Shown one piece after another: positions 10,291-19,054 of a stretch of 64,000 nt of DNA. The DNA lies in NCBI RefSeq assembly GCF_001657485.1, contig NZ_LXFU01000021.1:1-64000 (forward strand), in the 5' to 3' direction. Position numbers and translations under genes: made by a program. The notes beneath the pieces were generated by a model. The model was not told the DNA's origin, made no database searches, and saw only the letters and a list, made by a program, of their open reading frames with translations. Numbering within the stretch: position 1 is the first letter of the stretch; every line of letters begins with the position of its first letter. This DNA is from Rhizobium sp. WYCCWR10014. Its GTDB lineage: Bacteria > Pseudomonadota > Alphaproteobacteria > Rhizobiales > Rhizobiaceae.

Positions 10291-11943
10291 ATGCAACAAG
10301 CAGATTTCGTCATCATCGGCTCGGGCTCCGCCGGCTCCGCCCTCGCCTACCGCTTGTCGGAAGACGGCAAGAACAGTGTCATCGTCATCGAGGCGGGCGG
10401 CAGCGATTTCGGGCCGTTCATCCAGATGCCGGCAGCGCTTGCCTGGCCGATGAGCATGAAGCGGTATAACTGGGGTTATCTGTCCGAGCCGGAGGCGAAC
10501 CTCAACAACCGGCGCATCACCGCGCCGCGCGGCAAGGTGATCGGCGGCTCCTCCTCGATCAACGGCATGGTCTATGTGCGCGGTCATGCCGAGGACTTCA
10601 ACCGCTGGGAGGAGCTCGGCGCCAGCGGCTGGGCCTATGCCGACGTGCTTCCCTATTACAAGCGGATGGAGCATTCGCATGGCGGCGAAGAAGGCTGGCG
10701 CGGCACGGACGGGCCGCTGCATGTCCAGCGCGGCGGCTTCACCAACCCGCTGTTTCGCGCCTTCGTCGAGGCCGGCAAACAGGCGGGTTTCGAGACGACG
10801 GAGGATTATAACGGCAGCAAGCAGGAAGGCTTCGGGCTGATGGAGCAGACCATCTTCGGCGGCCGCCGCTGGTCTGCCGCCAATGCCTATCTGAAGCCGG
10901 CGCTGAAGCGGGACAATGTCAGGATCGTCTACGGCTTTGCGCAGAAGATCGTGATCGAGGACGGACGGGCGACCGGCGTCGAGATCGAACGCAACGGCAG
11001 AACAGAGGTGGTGAAGGCAAACCGCGAGGTGATCGTCTCTGCCTCCTCCTTCAATTCACCCAAGCTCTTGATGCTGTCGGGCATCGGTCCCGGAGAACAC
11101 CTGCAGGATATGGGCATTGCGGTGAAGGCCGACCGGCCGGGCGTCGGCGCCAATCTGCAGGACCATATGGAATTCTACTTCCAGCAGGTGAGCACCAAGC
11201 CGGTGTCGCTCTATTCCTGGCTGCCGTGGTTCTGGCAGGGGGTGGCCGGCGCGCAATGGCTGCTCTCGCGCGGTGGGCTCGGCGCTTCCAACCAGTTCGA
11301 AGCATGCGCCTTCCTGCGCTCGGCGCCGGGGCTGAAGCAGCCCGACATCCAGTATCACTTCCTGCCAGTGGCGATCAGCTATGACGGCAAGGCGGCGGCG
11401 AAGAGCCACGGCTTCCAGGTTCATGTCGGCTACAACCTGTCGAAATCGCGCGGCAGCGTGAGCTTACGCTCGGCCGACCCCAAGGCCGATCCGGTGCTGC
11501 GCTTCAACTATATGAGCCATGCCGAGGATTGGGAGAAATTCCGCCACTGCGTGCGCCTCACCCGCGAAATCTTCGGGCAGAGCGCCTTCAACGACTATCG
11601 CGGGCCGGAGATCCAGCCGGGCGAAGGCGTGCAAAGCGACGAGGAGATCGACGCCTTCCTGCGCGAACATCTGGAAAGCGCCTATCACCCTTGCGGCACC
11701 TGCCGGATGGGCGCCAAGGACGATCCGATGGCGGTGGTCGATCCGCAAACGCGGGTGATCGGCATCGAGGCCTTGCGTGTCGCCGACAGCTCGATCTTCC
11801 CGCACGTCACCTATGGCAACCTGAACGGACCGTCGATCATGACCGGAGAGAAGGCGGCCGACCATATCCTCGGCAGACAGCCGTTGGCGCGCTCGAACCA
11901 GGAACCCTGGGTCAACCCGCGCGCGGCCGTCAGCGACAGATAG
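10291..11943 (+). CDS. betA: Choline dehydrogenase (GMC oxidoreductase)
   Basis: A 550-residue flavoenzyme of the GMC family that oxidises choline to betaine aldehyde. It begins with the FAD-binding [40 protein letters not shown] is the GMC signature 1 and the C-terminal [12 protein letters not shown] and [12 protein letters not shown] hold the active-site histidine and asparagine. It follows betB after a 195-base gap containing a palindromic element and probably belongs to the same BetI regulon. No betC (choline sulfatase) gene lies between betI and betB, unlike the S. meliloti betICBA order. Confidence 0.94.
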   Translation: MQQADFVIIGSGSAGSALAYRLSEDGKNSVIVIEAGGSDFGPFIQMPAALAWPMSMKRYNWGYLSEPEANLNNRRITAPRGKVIGGSSSINGMVYVRGHAEDFNRWEELGASGWAYADVLPYYKRMEHSHGGEEGWRGTDGPLHVQRGGFTNPLFRAFVEAGKQAGFETTEDYNGSKQEGFGLMEQTIFGGRRWSAANAYLKPALKRDNVRIVYGFAQKIVIEDGRATGVEIERNGRTEVVKANREVIVSASSFNSPKLLMLSGIGPGEHLQDMGIAVKADRPGVGANLQDHMEFYFQQVSTKPVSLYSWLPWFWQGVAGAQWLLSRGGLGASNQFEACAFLRSAPGLKQPDIQYHFLPVAISYDGKAAAKSHGFQVHVGYNLSKSRGSVSLRSADPKADPVLRFNYMSHAEDWEKFRHCVRLTREIFGQSAFNDYRGPEIQPGEGVQSDEEIDAFLREHLESAYHPCGTCRMGAKDDPMAVVDPQTRVIGIEALRVADSSIFPHVTYGNLNGPSIMTGEKAADHILGRQPLARSNQEPWVNPRAAVSDR

Positions 11944-12243
11944 TCAGTGGTAATCTTCTTCGCGCTGGTGACGGACGGCGAGGACAATGACGCTGGTTTC
12001 GCTCATCAGTTTGAAAAGAATGACATATCCGGCTGAACCGAATGGTACGACTAGCTCGCGCAGCAAAGGATCATCCGCAGAGGCGCGTCTGGCCATAAGC
12101 GGGAAATCCTGAAGTATCATCAGAGCTTTCTGGATGGCGTTGATGGCACGTTCCGCCAAATCCGGATCACGTTCGATCAGAAAATCGGCGAGCCGGTCCA
12201 GATCTTCATGGAAGGTCTGGGTGTACTTTAGCTCGAAGGTCAT
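11944..12243 (-). CDS. ParE/RelE-type toxin
   Basis: A 99-residue RelE/ParE-fold protein: KYTQTFHEDLDRLADFLIERD, the LMARRASADDPLLRELVVPF segment and the late VIVLAVRHQREEDYH are typical of ParE. These toxins poison gyrase or cleave mRNA when not bound by their antitoxin; which applies is not evident. Its ATG overlaps the stop of the upstream antitoxin gene by four bases (ATGA), the usual coupled arrangement. It converges on betA with no gap. Confidence 0.87.
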   Translation of the reverse strand: MTFELKYTQTFHEDLDRLADFLIERDPDLAERAINAIQKALMILQDFPLMARRASADDPLLRELVVPFGSAGYVILFKLMSETSVIVLAVRHQREEDYH

Positions 12244-12521
12244 TTCTGCTGTGCAGCTTTACGGGCTTTCGCCTTTTCAAGCTTTTTGCGCATCAACTCC
12301 TGAATGTCGTCCGTTGTATAAAACACACCGGTCCGCTCTGCGTCCGCCAAACCAGCCAGACCCCGCGCGATGAACTCCGCTTGGGTCTTTCTGTAATCGA
12401 TCTGGCGGCGAAGAGAGTCCTCTATCAGCGACGACAAGCTCTCGCCTTCTTTGAGAACGCTTTCGGCGGCAGCGCGCAATTCAGGATCTACGCGAAGGGA
12501 CGGGAGAGATGCCGTTTTCAT
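12240..12521 (-). CDS. Ribbon-helix-helix antitoxin partner of ParE-type toxin
   Basis: A 93-residue protein starting MKTASLPSLRVDPELRAAAE, followed by LSSLIEDSLRRQIDYRKTQAEFIARG, consistent with a ribbon-helix-helix DNA-binding antitoxin, and a lysine-rich C-terminus that should contact the toxin. The ATG at 12521 is preceded by GAGGA; an upstream in-frame ATG at 12566 lacks such a site and overlaps the putative operator. It and the downstream toxin form one operon, probably autorepressed. Confidence 0.8.
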   Translation of the reverse strand: MKTASLPSLRVDPELRAAAESVLKEGESLSSLIEDSLRRQIDYRKTQAEFIARGLAGLADAERTGVFYTTDDIQELMRKKLEKAKARKAAQQK

Positions 12522-12536
12522 GACGTTCCTCATGCG

Positions 12537-12548
12537 TTGCAATTGCAA
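12537..12548. promoter_or_regulatory. Palindrome upstream of toxin-antitoxin operon
   Basis: TTGCAATTGCAA is a perfect 12-base palindrome about 16 bases upstream of the antitoxin start, followed by a further TGCAAT. Its place and symmetry fit a binding site for the ribbon-helix-helix antitoxin acting as autorepressor. This is inferred from position only. Confidence 0.45.
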
Positions 12549-12610
12549 TGCAATATGATGGACCATCGTGTTATATTCAACTCCCCTGGAGAAAATCGGG
12601 AGCGATCACA

Positions 12611-13084
12611 TCAGAGAAATCCGATCCAGCGTCCCGCCACAAGTGCGGCGATCCATGTCGCCGCCGACAGAGCCGCCGAAACTCTTATGGCAGGGTGTAG
12701 AATGCCGACCGTGGTTGCCGTTCGCCAGCCCTGCCCAGCGTGTACCACCAGCACGTTGAGTAATCCGAAGGCAATCAGCCCGAGCTTGGCGAGGAAGGCG
12801 GGATTGGCGGCGTATTCGACCGCCCGGACGCTGAAGAGGCAGAAGCCGGTGACAATAGCCGCGGTAAGGCCGACGCCGGCGCAGCGTGACAGAAACGGCG
12901 CGACGATCTCGACCGGCAGCTTGCGGAAGAAGCCGGCGAGCCTCAGATCGAACGGCAGGATGGCGCCGATGAGAAGGCCGATCGCCAGGATATGGGCTGC
13001 GTTGACGAACATGTAGAGCGTGCCGGAGCGCCGGAGCGCGACCGCAGGTGTCGTTGCCGACAGCCATTCGAGTATGTCGATCAC
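12611..13084 (-). CDS. Small integral membrane protein, DUF2214/DUF6644-like
   Basis: A protein of 157 residues with four or five hydrophobic segments (LYMFVNAAHILAIGLLIGAIL, VGLTAAIVTGFCLFSVRAVEY, AKLGLIAFGLLNVLVVHAG and a C-terminal helix). I start at GTG 13084 (VIDILEWLSATTPAVALRRS), because the longer frame to 13153 overlaps the preceding gene and has atypical residues. It lies 19 bases downstream of the periplasmic DUF6152-like gene and is probably cotranscribed with it. The function is unknown; the family assignment is by pattern only. Confidence 0.65.
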   Translation of the reverse strand: MIDILEWLSATTPAVALRRSGTLYMFVNAAHILAIGLLIGAILPFDLRLAGFFRKLPVEIVAPFLSRCAGVGLTAAIVTGFCLFSVRAVEYAANPAFLAKLGLIAFGLLNVLVVHAGQGWRTATTVGILHPAIRVSAALSAATWIAALVAGRWIGFL

Positions 13085-13103
13085 AGCTCGGTTCGCCCAG
13101 AGG

Positions 13104-13592
13104 TCAGTTCGTCTTGATGCGGTCGGGATAGATGTCGTAGCGCTTTTCGCCAATGGTGAGACGCACCGCCTTCAGCCGCTTCTCTTTTGGATCCTGCGAA
13201 CGGTTTCCAAGGACCACTACCTGGTCGCCGGGCTTGGCCACACCTTCGACGAAGCCGGAGCGTTCCGTCTGGCGCGGATTGCCGAGCTCGACGAGCCAGG
13301 CGCCGTCATCGGCGGTGGCGATATCGAGCGTTGGATGCGGTCCGCCCATGGAGATCTTCTCGATGGTGCCGCGCAGTTCGATCTGATCCGCCTCGGCCCA
13401 GGACCAGCCGTGATGGGCCATTGCGCCTGTGGCGAAAGCCACAGACAGCATGACCGCGGCAACTAGAGTCTTTCCGTTTTTCTTCGAATCACGGAAATGC
13501 TCTATCTTTTTGTTTTCACGCAATTCCGGACGCAAAACCGCTATGCACTTTTGCTGGAATTGCTCTATCCGCCGTGCTGAAATTACAGACAT
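13104..13592 (-). CDS. Secreted DUF6152-like protein with a repeat-encoded N-terminal extension
   Basis: The mature part begins after a signal sequence (KTLVAAVMLSVAFATGAMA) with HHGWSWAEADQIELRGTIEKI and ends in QVVVLGNRSQDPKEKRLKAV, resembling periplasmic DUF6152 proteins. The best start is ATG 13592, with GGGAGGACATC just before it. Residues about 10-40 (EQFQQKCIAVLRPELRENKK, then IEHF) are read from an intergenic repeat also present at 50886-50956, which puts a long charged n-region before the signal peptide. Secretion with such a leader is uncertain, and a shorter start near MLSVAFATG cannot be excluded. Confidence 0.7.
   Translation of the reverse strand: MSVISARRIEQFQQKCIAVLRPELRENKKIEHFRDSKKNGKTLVAAVMLSVAFATGAMAHHGWSWAEADQIELRGTIEKISMGGPHPTLDIATADDGAWLVELGNPRQTERSGFVEGVAKPGDQVVVLGNRSQDPKEKRLKAVRLTIGEKRYDIYPDRIKTN
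13495..13565 (-). repeat. Two-hairpin repeat, AATTCC-stem copy, inside a coding region
   Basis: Hairpin 1 has outer arms CAATTCC/GGAATTG (13521-13562) around the core CGCAAAACCGC-N4-CACTTTTG. On the minus strand it is followed by the linker GCGTGAAAACAAAAAGA and then by a second, weaker hairpin (TTTCCGT/ACGGAAA). The same architecture occurs at 50886-50990 and, with different stems, at 29177-29279. Confidence 0.75.
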
Positions 13593-13605
13593 GATGTCCT
13601 CCCTA

Positions 13606-13649
13606 CTGCATACTTCCTCAAATCGGAGCCGATTTGAGGAAGTATGCAG
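13606..13649. repeat. Perfect 21-bp inverted repeat with two-base centre
   Basis: Arms 13606-13626 and 13629-13649 are exact reverse complements beginning CTGCATACTTCCTCAAATCG, separated only by AG. It sits immediately upstream of the ribosome site of the DUF6152-like gene, in its 5' untranslated region. It could form a very stable mRNA hairpin, a cruciform, or a regulator site. Confidence 0.75.
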
Positions 13650-13796
13650 CAATTCAAAGTGTTACAGCGTCCTTTGCGCGTCTAAAGACGCGCGGCGCTG
13701 TAGACGCATGGACAGGCAGGTGGAGCATCAAGGCTGGAAGAAAAGGGATTTCACCAAATCTTGAAGAAAGATGCGGGCGTCAGTTCACCCTGATGC

Positions 13797-14243
13797 TCAG
13801 GCCAGCAGACGGGTGACTTCGGCGCTGTGCGTTGGGGCGACGGCATCGGCGATGGTCGTCGAGAACAGCACCTTGCGGGTGGCGTCCGCCACCTTGGCGA
13901 AGACGTGGCGGATCTGGCAGTTCTGTTCGCCGTCGCAATCGTCGCACCTTCGATAGGCGGTGATCGACAGGCATGGAAGCGGAGCGAGCGGGCCGTCGAT
14001 GATGCGCAGGATCTCGCCGAAGGTGATGGTGTGTGCGGGCTTCAACAGGAGATAACCGCCCTGCTTGCCGCGACGGCTGGCGACGACACCATGATGTTTC
14101 AGGTCGAGCAGGATCTGTTCGAGGAACTTCTTGGGGATCTTCTGCTGCGCCGCGATATCGGAAATCATCACCGGTTCGTCGGCATCGGCATCAGCCAAGA
14201 CCGTGAGCGCCCGCAGCGCATATTTCGCCTTTTGCGTAATCAT
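13797..14243 (-). CDS. Rrf2-family transcriptional regulator
   Basis: A 148-residue Rrf2 protein: MITQKAKYALRALTVLA begins the winged helix, and KKFLEQILLDLKHHGVVASRRGKQGGYLL is the recognition helix and wing. Three or four cysteines occur in PCLSITAYRRCDDCDGEQNC, the place where IscR/RirA/NsrR proteins bind an iron-sulfur cluster. Being divergent from cysH-cysD-cysN, it is a good candidate for control of sulfur assimilation, in the manner of CymR or an iron-sulfur sensor. Start at ATG 14243; six residues upstream are possible but less typical. Confidence 0.82.
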   Translation of the reverse strand: MITQKAKYALRALTVLADADADEPVMISDIAAQQKIPKKFLEQILLDLKHHGVVASRRGKQGGYLLLKPAHTITFGEILRIIDGPLAPLPCLSITAYRRCDDCDGEQNCQIRHVFAKVADATRKVLFSTTIADAVAPTHSAEVTRLLA

Positions 14244-14462
14244 TTTTGACCATCGACACACACAGGCAGTGCGAATCTCCGCACTGCTACGGAAGTACTT
14301 TCACCTCTATGGCACAACCAGCATGAACGGAATTTGAACGCGCCGGAGAAAGCCTTGAGAGACAAGCGTTTTGGCCTTGTTTTTCGCCCTCGGCCAAGCT
14401 CTCTTAATCTATGCTAAAACCGCGCCTTCTGCACCATTTTCGGCATCACTTCAGATTTCGGA

Positions 14463-14497
14463 TTGACAGGCTGCGTGTAACTCTACTATTTCTATAG
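14463..14497 (+). promoter_or_regulatory. Candidate promoter and dyad upstream of cysH
   Basis: TTGACA (14463-14468) lies 17 bases upstream of CTATTT (14486-14491), a plausible sigma-70 pair. The -10 region is overlapped by the dyad CTAT-N4-ATAG (14486-14497), a possible repressor site for the divergent Rrf2 protein. The 420-base gap otherwise shows no gene. Assignment is by pattern only. Confidence 0.4.
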
Positions 14498-14663
14498 ACA
14501 TTCGAGCTGCCGATGTGGATTTTCATCCGCATGCGGCTGCTTTTCTGCATTGCGGTAGCTTCTGAGAGATATTTGCTCCTCCGGCCGCAGCTTTCGAAAT
14601 CCCTTTTTCTGTCCGATCCATGCGTGAACTGCGATACTCCCGTCAACAAAGGACAGGATTCTC

Positions 14664-15422
14664 ATGACTGCTATCAATGCGATTGCGGAAGAAGGGCCGA
14701 TTGCGGAAGCCGAGGCGCTGAATGACAGACTGGCAGGCCTCGATCTTGCCGGACGTCTGTCGCTGGTCTCCGGCCTTGGCGGCCGCGTGGTGTTCACGAC
14801 GTCACTCGGCATCGAGGACCAGGTGATCACCGCCGAGATCGGCACGCACCGCCTGCCGATCGATATCGCCACGCTGCAGACCGGCCGGCTGTTTGCCGAG
14901 ACGCTGTCGCTGATCGAAGAGACAGAAAGCCAGTACGATATCCATATCCATCGCTTCGAGCCCGAGAAGGCCGATATCGACGCCTATGCGGCGCAATATG
15001 GCCTCAACGGTTTCTACGAGAGCGTCGAAGCCCGGCATGCCTGTTGCGGCGTGCGCAAGCTGAAGCCGCTTGCGCGTGCCCTGGAAGGCGCTGCGATCTG
15101 GATCACCGGCCTGCGCCGCGGCCAATCGGCCAACCGCGCCGAAACACCCTTTGCCGAATATGACGCCGAACGCCACCTGTTGAAGGTCAATCCGCTTGCC
15201 GACTGGGACCTGGAGGCGATCAAGGCCTTCGTTTCCACAAACGGCGTGCCGGTCAATCCGCTGCATCAGCGCGGCTATCCCTCGATCGGCTGCGAACCCT
15301 GCACGCGGGCGATCAAGCCCGGCGAGCCGGAACGCGCCGGCCGCTGGTGGTGGGAGCAGGACGAAACGCGCGAATGCGGCCTGCATGTCGCCGAAGAGGC
15401 CGCAGCGATCGCCGCACAGTAA
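14664..15422 (+). CDS. cysH: Assimilatory APS reductase (phosphoadenylyl-sulfate reductase family)
   Basis: A 252-residue CysH-family enzyme that reduces activated sulfate to sulfite using thioredoxin. The paired cysteines in ARHACCGVRKLKPL and CEPCTRAIKPGE form the 4Fe-4S site that marks the APS-using (plant-type) enzyme rather than the enterobacterial PAPS enzyme, which lacks them. LGIEDQVI near residue 53 is part of the nucleotide site. The ATG at 14664 follows AGGACAGG. The short carboxy tail lacks the ECGLH catalytic context only in part: ECGLHV is present at the end, supplying the catalytic cysteine. Confidence 0.93.
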   Translation: MTAINAIAEEGPIAEAEALNDRLAGLDLAGRLSLVSGLGGRVVFTTSLGIEDQVITAEIGTHRLPIDIATLQTGRLFAETLSLIEETESQYDIHIHRFEPEKADIDAYAAQYGLNGFYESVEARHACCGVRKLKPLARALEGAAIWITGLRRGQSANRAETPFAEYDAERHLLKVNPLADWDLEAIKAFVSTNGVPVNPLHQRGYPSIGCEPCTRAIKPGEPERAGRWWWEQDETRECGLHVAEEAAAIAAQ

Positions 15423-15536
15423 ATCACCCCACGGCTTTCCCAATCAGGGCGCGGCGACCGCCGCAGCCTTGGGAAAACCAACATCAAGGAATTGCTTTGC
15501 GGGCACCCGCAAACGACCGATAGCCTGGAGTAAGAC

Positions 15537-16490
15537 ATGCCCGATAGCCGTCCGGATACGGAACTCAGCAATCCGCAGAGCGCCAAGGCGCCGCTCGACC
15601 CGCATCTGAAAGCGCTGGAAAACGAATCCATCCACATCTTCCGCGAGGTTGCAGCCGAATTCGAGCGTCCCGTCATGCTCTATTCGATCGGCAAGGACTC
15701 CTCGGTGCTGCTGCATCTGGCGCGCAAGGCCTTCTATCCCGGCCGTGTGCCCTTCCCGCTTCTGCATGTGAATACCGGCTGGAAGTTTTCCGAGATGATC
15801 GCCTTCCGCGACGACACCGCGAAGAAGTATGATCTCGATCTGATCGAGCACATCAATCCGCGCGGCAAAGCCGAAAACATCACGCCGTTTACCCATGGAT
15901 CGGCTGCTTTCACCGACATCATGAAGACCGAAGGCCTGCGTCAGGCGCTCGATGCCGGCCAGTTCGATGCCGCTTTCGGCGGCGCGCGGCGCGATGAGGA
16001 AGCCAGCCGCGCCAAGGAGCGCATCTATTCCTTCCGTACGCCCGATCATCGCTGGGATCCACGCAACCAACGGCCGGAACTCTGGAACATCTATAACGGC
16101 ATGATCCGCAAGGGCGAGAGCGTGCGCGCCTTCCCGCTGTCGAACTGGACCGAAGTCGATATCTGGCGCTACATCCAGGCCGAGGACATTCCGCTGGTGC
16201 CGCTGTATTACGCCAAGAAGCGACCCTTCGTGGAGCGCGACGGCATGATGATCCTGGCCGAGGATCCGCGCCTGGAACTGCTGCCCGGCGAAATCCGCCA
16301 GGAAGGCATGATCCGTTTCCGCACCCTCGGCGACTTCCCGCTGACCGGCGCCATCCGCTCACAGGCCACCACCCTCGAAGAGGTGATTGCCGAACTCGAA
16401 ATTGCAACGGTGTCCGAACGCCAGGGCCGCGCCATCGATCGCGACCAGTCCGGCTCCATGGAAAAGAAGAAGCGTGAAGGATATTTCTGA
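15537..16490 (+). CDS. cysD: Sulfate adenylyltransferase subunit 2
   Basis: A 317-residue PP-loop ATP sulfurylase subunit that forms APS from ATP and sulfate, working with CysN. The nucleotide loop is [20 protein letters not shown] (about residues 45-64); [16 protein letters not shown] and [17 protein letters not shown] [16 protein letters not shown] are family signatures. The end, [11 protein letters not shown], is the usual CysD C-terminus. It lies 114 bases after cysH and its stop is one base from the cysN start, so the three genes form one operon. Confidence 0.95.
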   Translation: MPDSRPDTELSNPQSAKAPLDPHLKALENESIHIFREVAAEFERPVMLYSIGKDSSVLLHLARKAFYPGRVPFPLLHVNTGWKFSEMIAFRDDTAKKYDLDLIEHINPRGKAENITPFTHGSAAFTDIMKTEGLRQALDAGQFDAAFGGARRDEEASRAKERIYSFRTPDHRWDPRNQRPELWNIYNGMIRKGESVRAFPLSNWTEVDIWRYIQAEDIPLVPLYYAKKRPFVERDGMMILAEDPRLELLPGEIRQEGMIRFRTLGDFPLTGAIRSQATTLEEVIAELEIATVSERQGRAIDRDQSGSMEKKKREGYF

Positions 16491-16491
16491 G

Positions 16492-17988
16492 ATGGCCGCA
16501 GCCCAAACCGCCGTCTCGGCCGCCACCGTCGTCAGCCTGCCCGCAGCCGAGCCGCTCAAGGCTCAGCGTGATACCAGGCCGCTGCGCCTCATCACCTGCG
16601 GCAGCGTCGATGACGGCAAGTCGACCCTGATCGGCCGCCTGCTCTGGGACACTAAGGCGGTCAAGGAAGACCAGGCCGCCACCCTGCAGCGCGATTCCAC
16701 CGGCAAGCAGAACGATCTCGGCCTGCCTGACTTCGCGCTGCTGCTCGACGGCCTGCAGGCCGAGCGCGAACAGGGCATCACCATCGATGTCGCCTATCGC
16801 TATTTCTCGACCGACAAGCGCTCCTTCATCGTCGCCGACACGCCCGGCCATGAGCAATATACCCGCAACATGGCGACCGGCGCCTCGACCGCCGATCTCG
16901 CCATCCTGCTGGTCGATGCGCGCTTCGGCATTCTCGAGCAGACGCGCCGTCACGCGACGATCGCCTCGCTGCTGGGGATCAAGCAGTTCGTGCTTGCCGT
17001 CAACAAGATCGACCTGACGGGCTACGACCGCGCCGGCTTCGACAAGATCAGCCATGACTTCCGCGAATTTGCCCTGTCGCTCGGCGTCAAGCAGATCACC
17101 GCCATTCCGATGTCGGCGCTGAAGGGCGAAAACGTCGTCTATTCCGGCCAGGCCGCCATGCCCTGGTATACCGGCCCGTCGCTGGTGGAGACGCTGGAGC
17201 TTGCCACCGTGCGCTCGTCGCAGACGGTCGGCTTCCGCCTTTCCGTCCAGCGCGTCTCGCGTCCCGGCGAAAGCTTCCGCGGCTATCAGGGCACGGTTGC
17301 CGGCGGCTCGGTCAAGCCGGGCGACAGCGTCATGATCCTGCCGTCCGGCATGGTCGCCAACGTCTCGAAGATCGTCACCTTCGATCTCGTCCGCAATGCC
17401 GCCGTTGCCGGCGACGCGATCACGCTGGTGCTCGACCGCCAGGTGGATGTGGCGCGCGGCGATATGATCGTCTCGATCGACGCCCAGCCGCAGGTCGGCC
17501 TTGCCTTCGACGCGCAGATCGTTGCCTTGCAGCCTGAGGGTATCGAGCCCGGAAAGCGCTATTGGCTGAAGAGCGGCAGCCGCCGTCAGCGCGTTCAGGT
17601 GCAGCCGCTCAGCCAGCTGGAACTGAAGACCGGCACATGGAACGCCGCCCAGCGGCTCTACATGAACGCCATCGGCAAAGTCCGGCTGGTCTTCGACGAA
17701 GCGGCGATCTTCGACCCCTATGAGCAGAACCGGCTTTCCGGCTCCTTCATCCTGATCGATCCGGAGACCAACAACACGGTCGCCGGCGGCATGGTGACCG
17801 GCAAGCGCACCGAACTCGGCGGCCTGCACAATGGCGAAGCCCGCGTCATCCTCTCGCTTCCGGCCGATCTTGCCGAGCAGATCATGGCAAGCGAACTCTT
17901 CGCCAGCCGCAGCCACGAGGCCGAGGTGCGGCGCATGACGGCCGCCGAAGCGGCCGACCTCTGGTCGAGCGCTGCAAGCGATATCTGA
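16492..17988 (+). CDS. cysN: Sulfate adenylyltransferase subunit 1 (GTPase)
   Basis: A 498-residue EF-Tu-like GTPase whose GTP hydrolysis drives APS formation by CysD. GTP-binding motifs are CGSVDDGKSTLIGRLLWDT (G1), DTPGHEQYTRNMATGAST (G3) and AVNKIDLTGYD (G4). It ends without an APS kinase (CysC) domain, unlike the NodQ/CysNC fusions found in many rhizobia, in keeping with an APS-reducing CysH that needs no PAPS. Start at ATG 16492, one base after cysD. A decayed copy of its 3' end lies downstream at 19055-19270. Confidence 0.94.
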   Translation: MAAAQTAVSAATVVSLPAAEPLKAQRDTRPLRLITCGSVDDGKSTLIGRLLWDTKAVKEDQAATLQRDSTGKQNDLGLPDFALLLDGLQAEREQGITIDVAYRYFSTDKRSFIVADTPGHEQYTRNMATGASTADLAILLVDARFGILEQTRRHATIASLLGIKQFVLAVNKIDLTGYDRAGFDKISHDFREFALSLGVKQITAIPMSALKGENVVYSGQAAMPWYTGPSLVETLELATVRSSQTVGFRLSVQRVSRPGESFRGYQGTVAGGSVKPGDSVMILPSGMVANVSKIVTFDLVRNAAVAGDAITLVLDRQVDVARGDMIVSIDAQPQVGLAFDAQIVALQPEGIEPGKRYWLKSGSRRQRVQVQPLSQLELKTGTWNAAQRLYMNAIGKVRLVFDEAAIFDPYEQNRLSGSFILIDPETNNTVAGGMVTGKRTELGGLHNGEARVILSLPADLAEQIMASELFASRSHEAEVRRMTAAEAADLWSSAASDI

Positions 17989-18406
17989 CAATGGATAAGG
18001 GGTAAGGGGCCGGCAAGACTGGCCCCTCACCGAGGCCGAACCCGTTGGCTGTGGGTCGGCGGATACCCTGTCGAGCGGCAAAGAACCGATCAGAAGCTGA
18101 GACTTTGCGATAGGGGCTTTCCGCTACGCGGCCCCCCGCTGCTTGAACGCAAAATTGGCAGGTCTCCCCGTTCAATTTTCTGTGTTGGCCTCTACGGCCG
18201 CCAAAAAAAACCAGAGTTTGCAGAAAACGGACTTTTCCAATTCACGATTCGCTGTTTACCGCTTGCCCGCGGGCCAATGTGGGGCCATTCTTAGATCGGA
18301 TCCTGGCGGTGCGGTAAGACGAGAGGTCAGGCCTTGCAACGCTCAATCTCGACCTCGAAGTACGTGGCGCCTTTTCTCGACTGATCCCCGAGCGAGGAGG
18401 TTGTCC
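17989..18406. other. Intergenic region after cysN
   Basis: No gene seen. A GGGGCC-N9-GGCCCC hairpin at 18006-18026, without a T-run, follows the cysN stop and may end or stabilise the operon transcript. The first 130 or so bases are repeated in diverged form at 19140-19270. The remainder leads into the peroxiredoxin gene. Confidence 0.5.
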
Positions 18407-19048
18407 ATGTCCACGCCCTATGTCGACCATCCGCTGCAACCGGGCGACCGGGTCCCGAACGTTGTGTTTGATGCGATCTCGCACGAGGGGAAGATCGCAC
18501 TTGATGATTTTCGTGGCCGCAGCCCATTGTTGATCGGTTTGTTTCGAGGCCTGCATTGTCCGTTCTGCCGGCGCCATGTCGCGGCCATGGCATATCTCAA
18601 CCCGATGCTGCGTGAGAAAGGCGTCCAATCCCTGGCGGTGGTAAACACCCCGGTCGAACGCGCAAGACTCTATTTCCGTTACCACCCGATACCCGATCTT
18701 CTTGCTGCTTCCGACCCGGTACGGGCTTCGCACCAAGCCTTCGGCCTACGCGAGGTGGGGATCGACACGGCCATGGCGATAGTGATCGATCTTCCGGGCG
18801 AGTTGCCCGAGCCTATGGGCGTGATGGCAATGGACGAATTTCTCAACAACAAGGAAGGATATCAGGTTACGGAAGCAGATCAGCAGATGATGACTGCCGA
18901 CCACGGGCAGCTTGTCGGTCAGTTCCTAATCGACCGGGAGGGCATCGTACGCTGGAGCTTCACCGAAGTTCTGGAGGCTGGGCTCCAGACATTCCAGGCA
19001 CCGAATTCCGAGGAATTGATGTCGGTAGCTTCCCAAGTCGTACATTAA
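18407..19048 (+). CDS. Peroxiredoxin-like (AhpC/TSA, redoxin) protein
   Basis: A 213-residue thioredoxin-fold protein. LIGLFRGLHCPFCRRHVAAMAY near residues 43-64 gives a CPFC active site, and GDRVPNVVFDAISHEGKIALDDFRG is the usual redoxin N-terminus. It probably reduces peroxides or organic hydroperoxides in the cytoplasm. The ATG at 18407 follows GAGGAGG. It is flanked on both sides by cysN 3'-end sequence (17936-18120 and 19055-19270), which suggests insertion of the gene by a duplication event. There is no promoter or regulator next to it that I recognise. Confidence 0.82.
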   Translation: MSTPYVDHPLQPGDRVPNVVFDAISHEGKIALDDFRGRSPLLIGLFRGLHCPFCRRHVAAMAYLNPMLREKGVQSLAVVNTPVERARLYFRYHPIPDLLAASDPVRASHQAFGLREVGIDTAMAIVIDLPGELPEPMGVMAMDEFLNNKEGYQVTEADQQMMTADHGQLVGQFLIDREGIVRWSFTEVLEAGLQTFQAPNSEELMSVASQVVH

Positions 19049-19054
19049 CAACGA

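Noticed and set aside
14262..14663. SAM-type or other riboswitch upstream of cysH
   Set aside because: I could not find a conserved riboswitch core; the gap is better explained by a promoter with a dyad.
15919..18081. Long 720-residue open frame on the minus strand across cysD-cysN
   Set aside because: It is a shadow of the two real plus-strand genes; the high G+C third positions produce long antisense frames throughout this window. Composition is atypical and there is no ribosome site.
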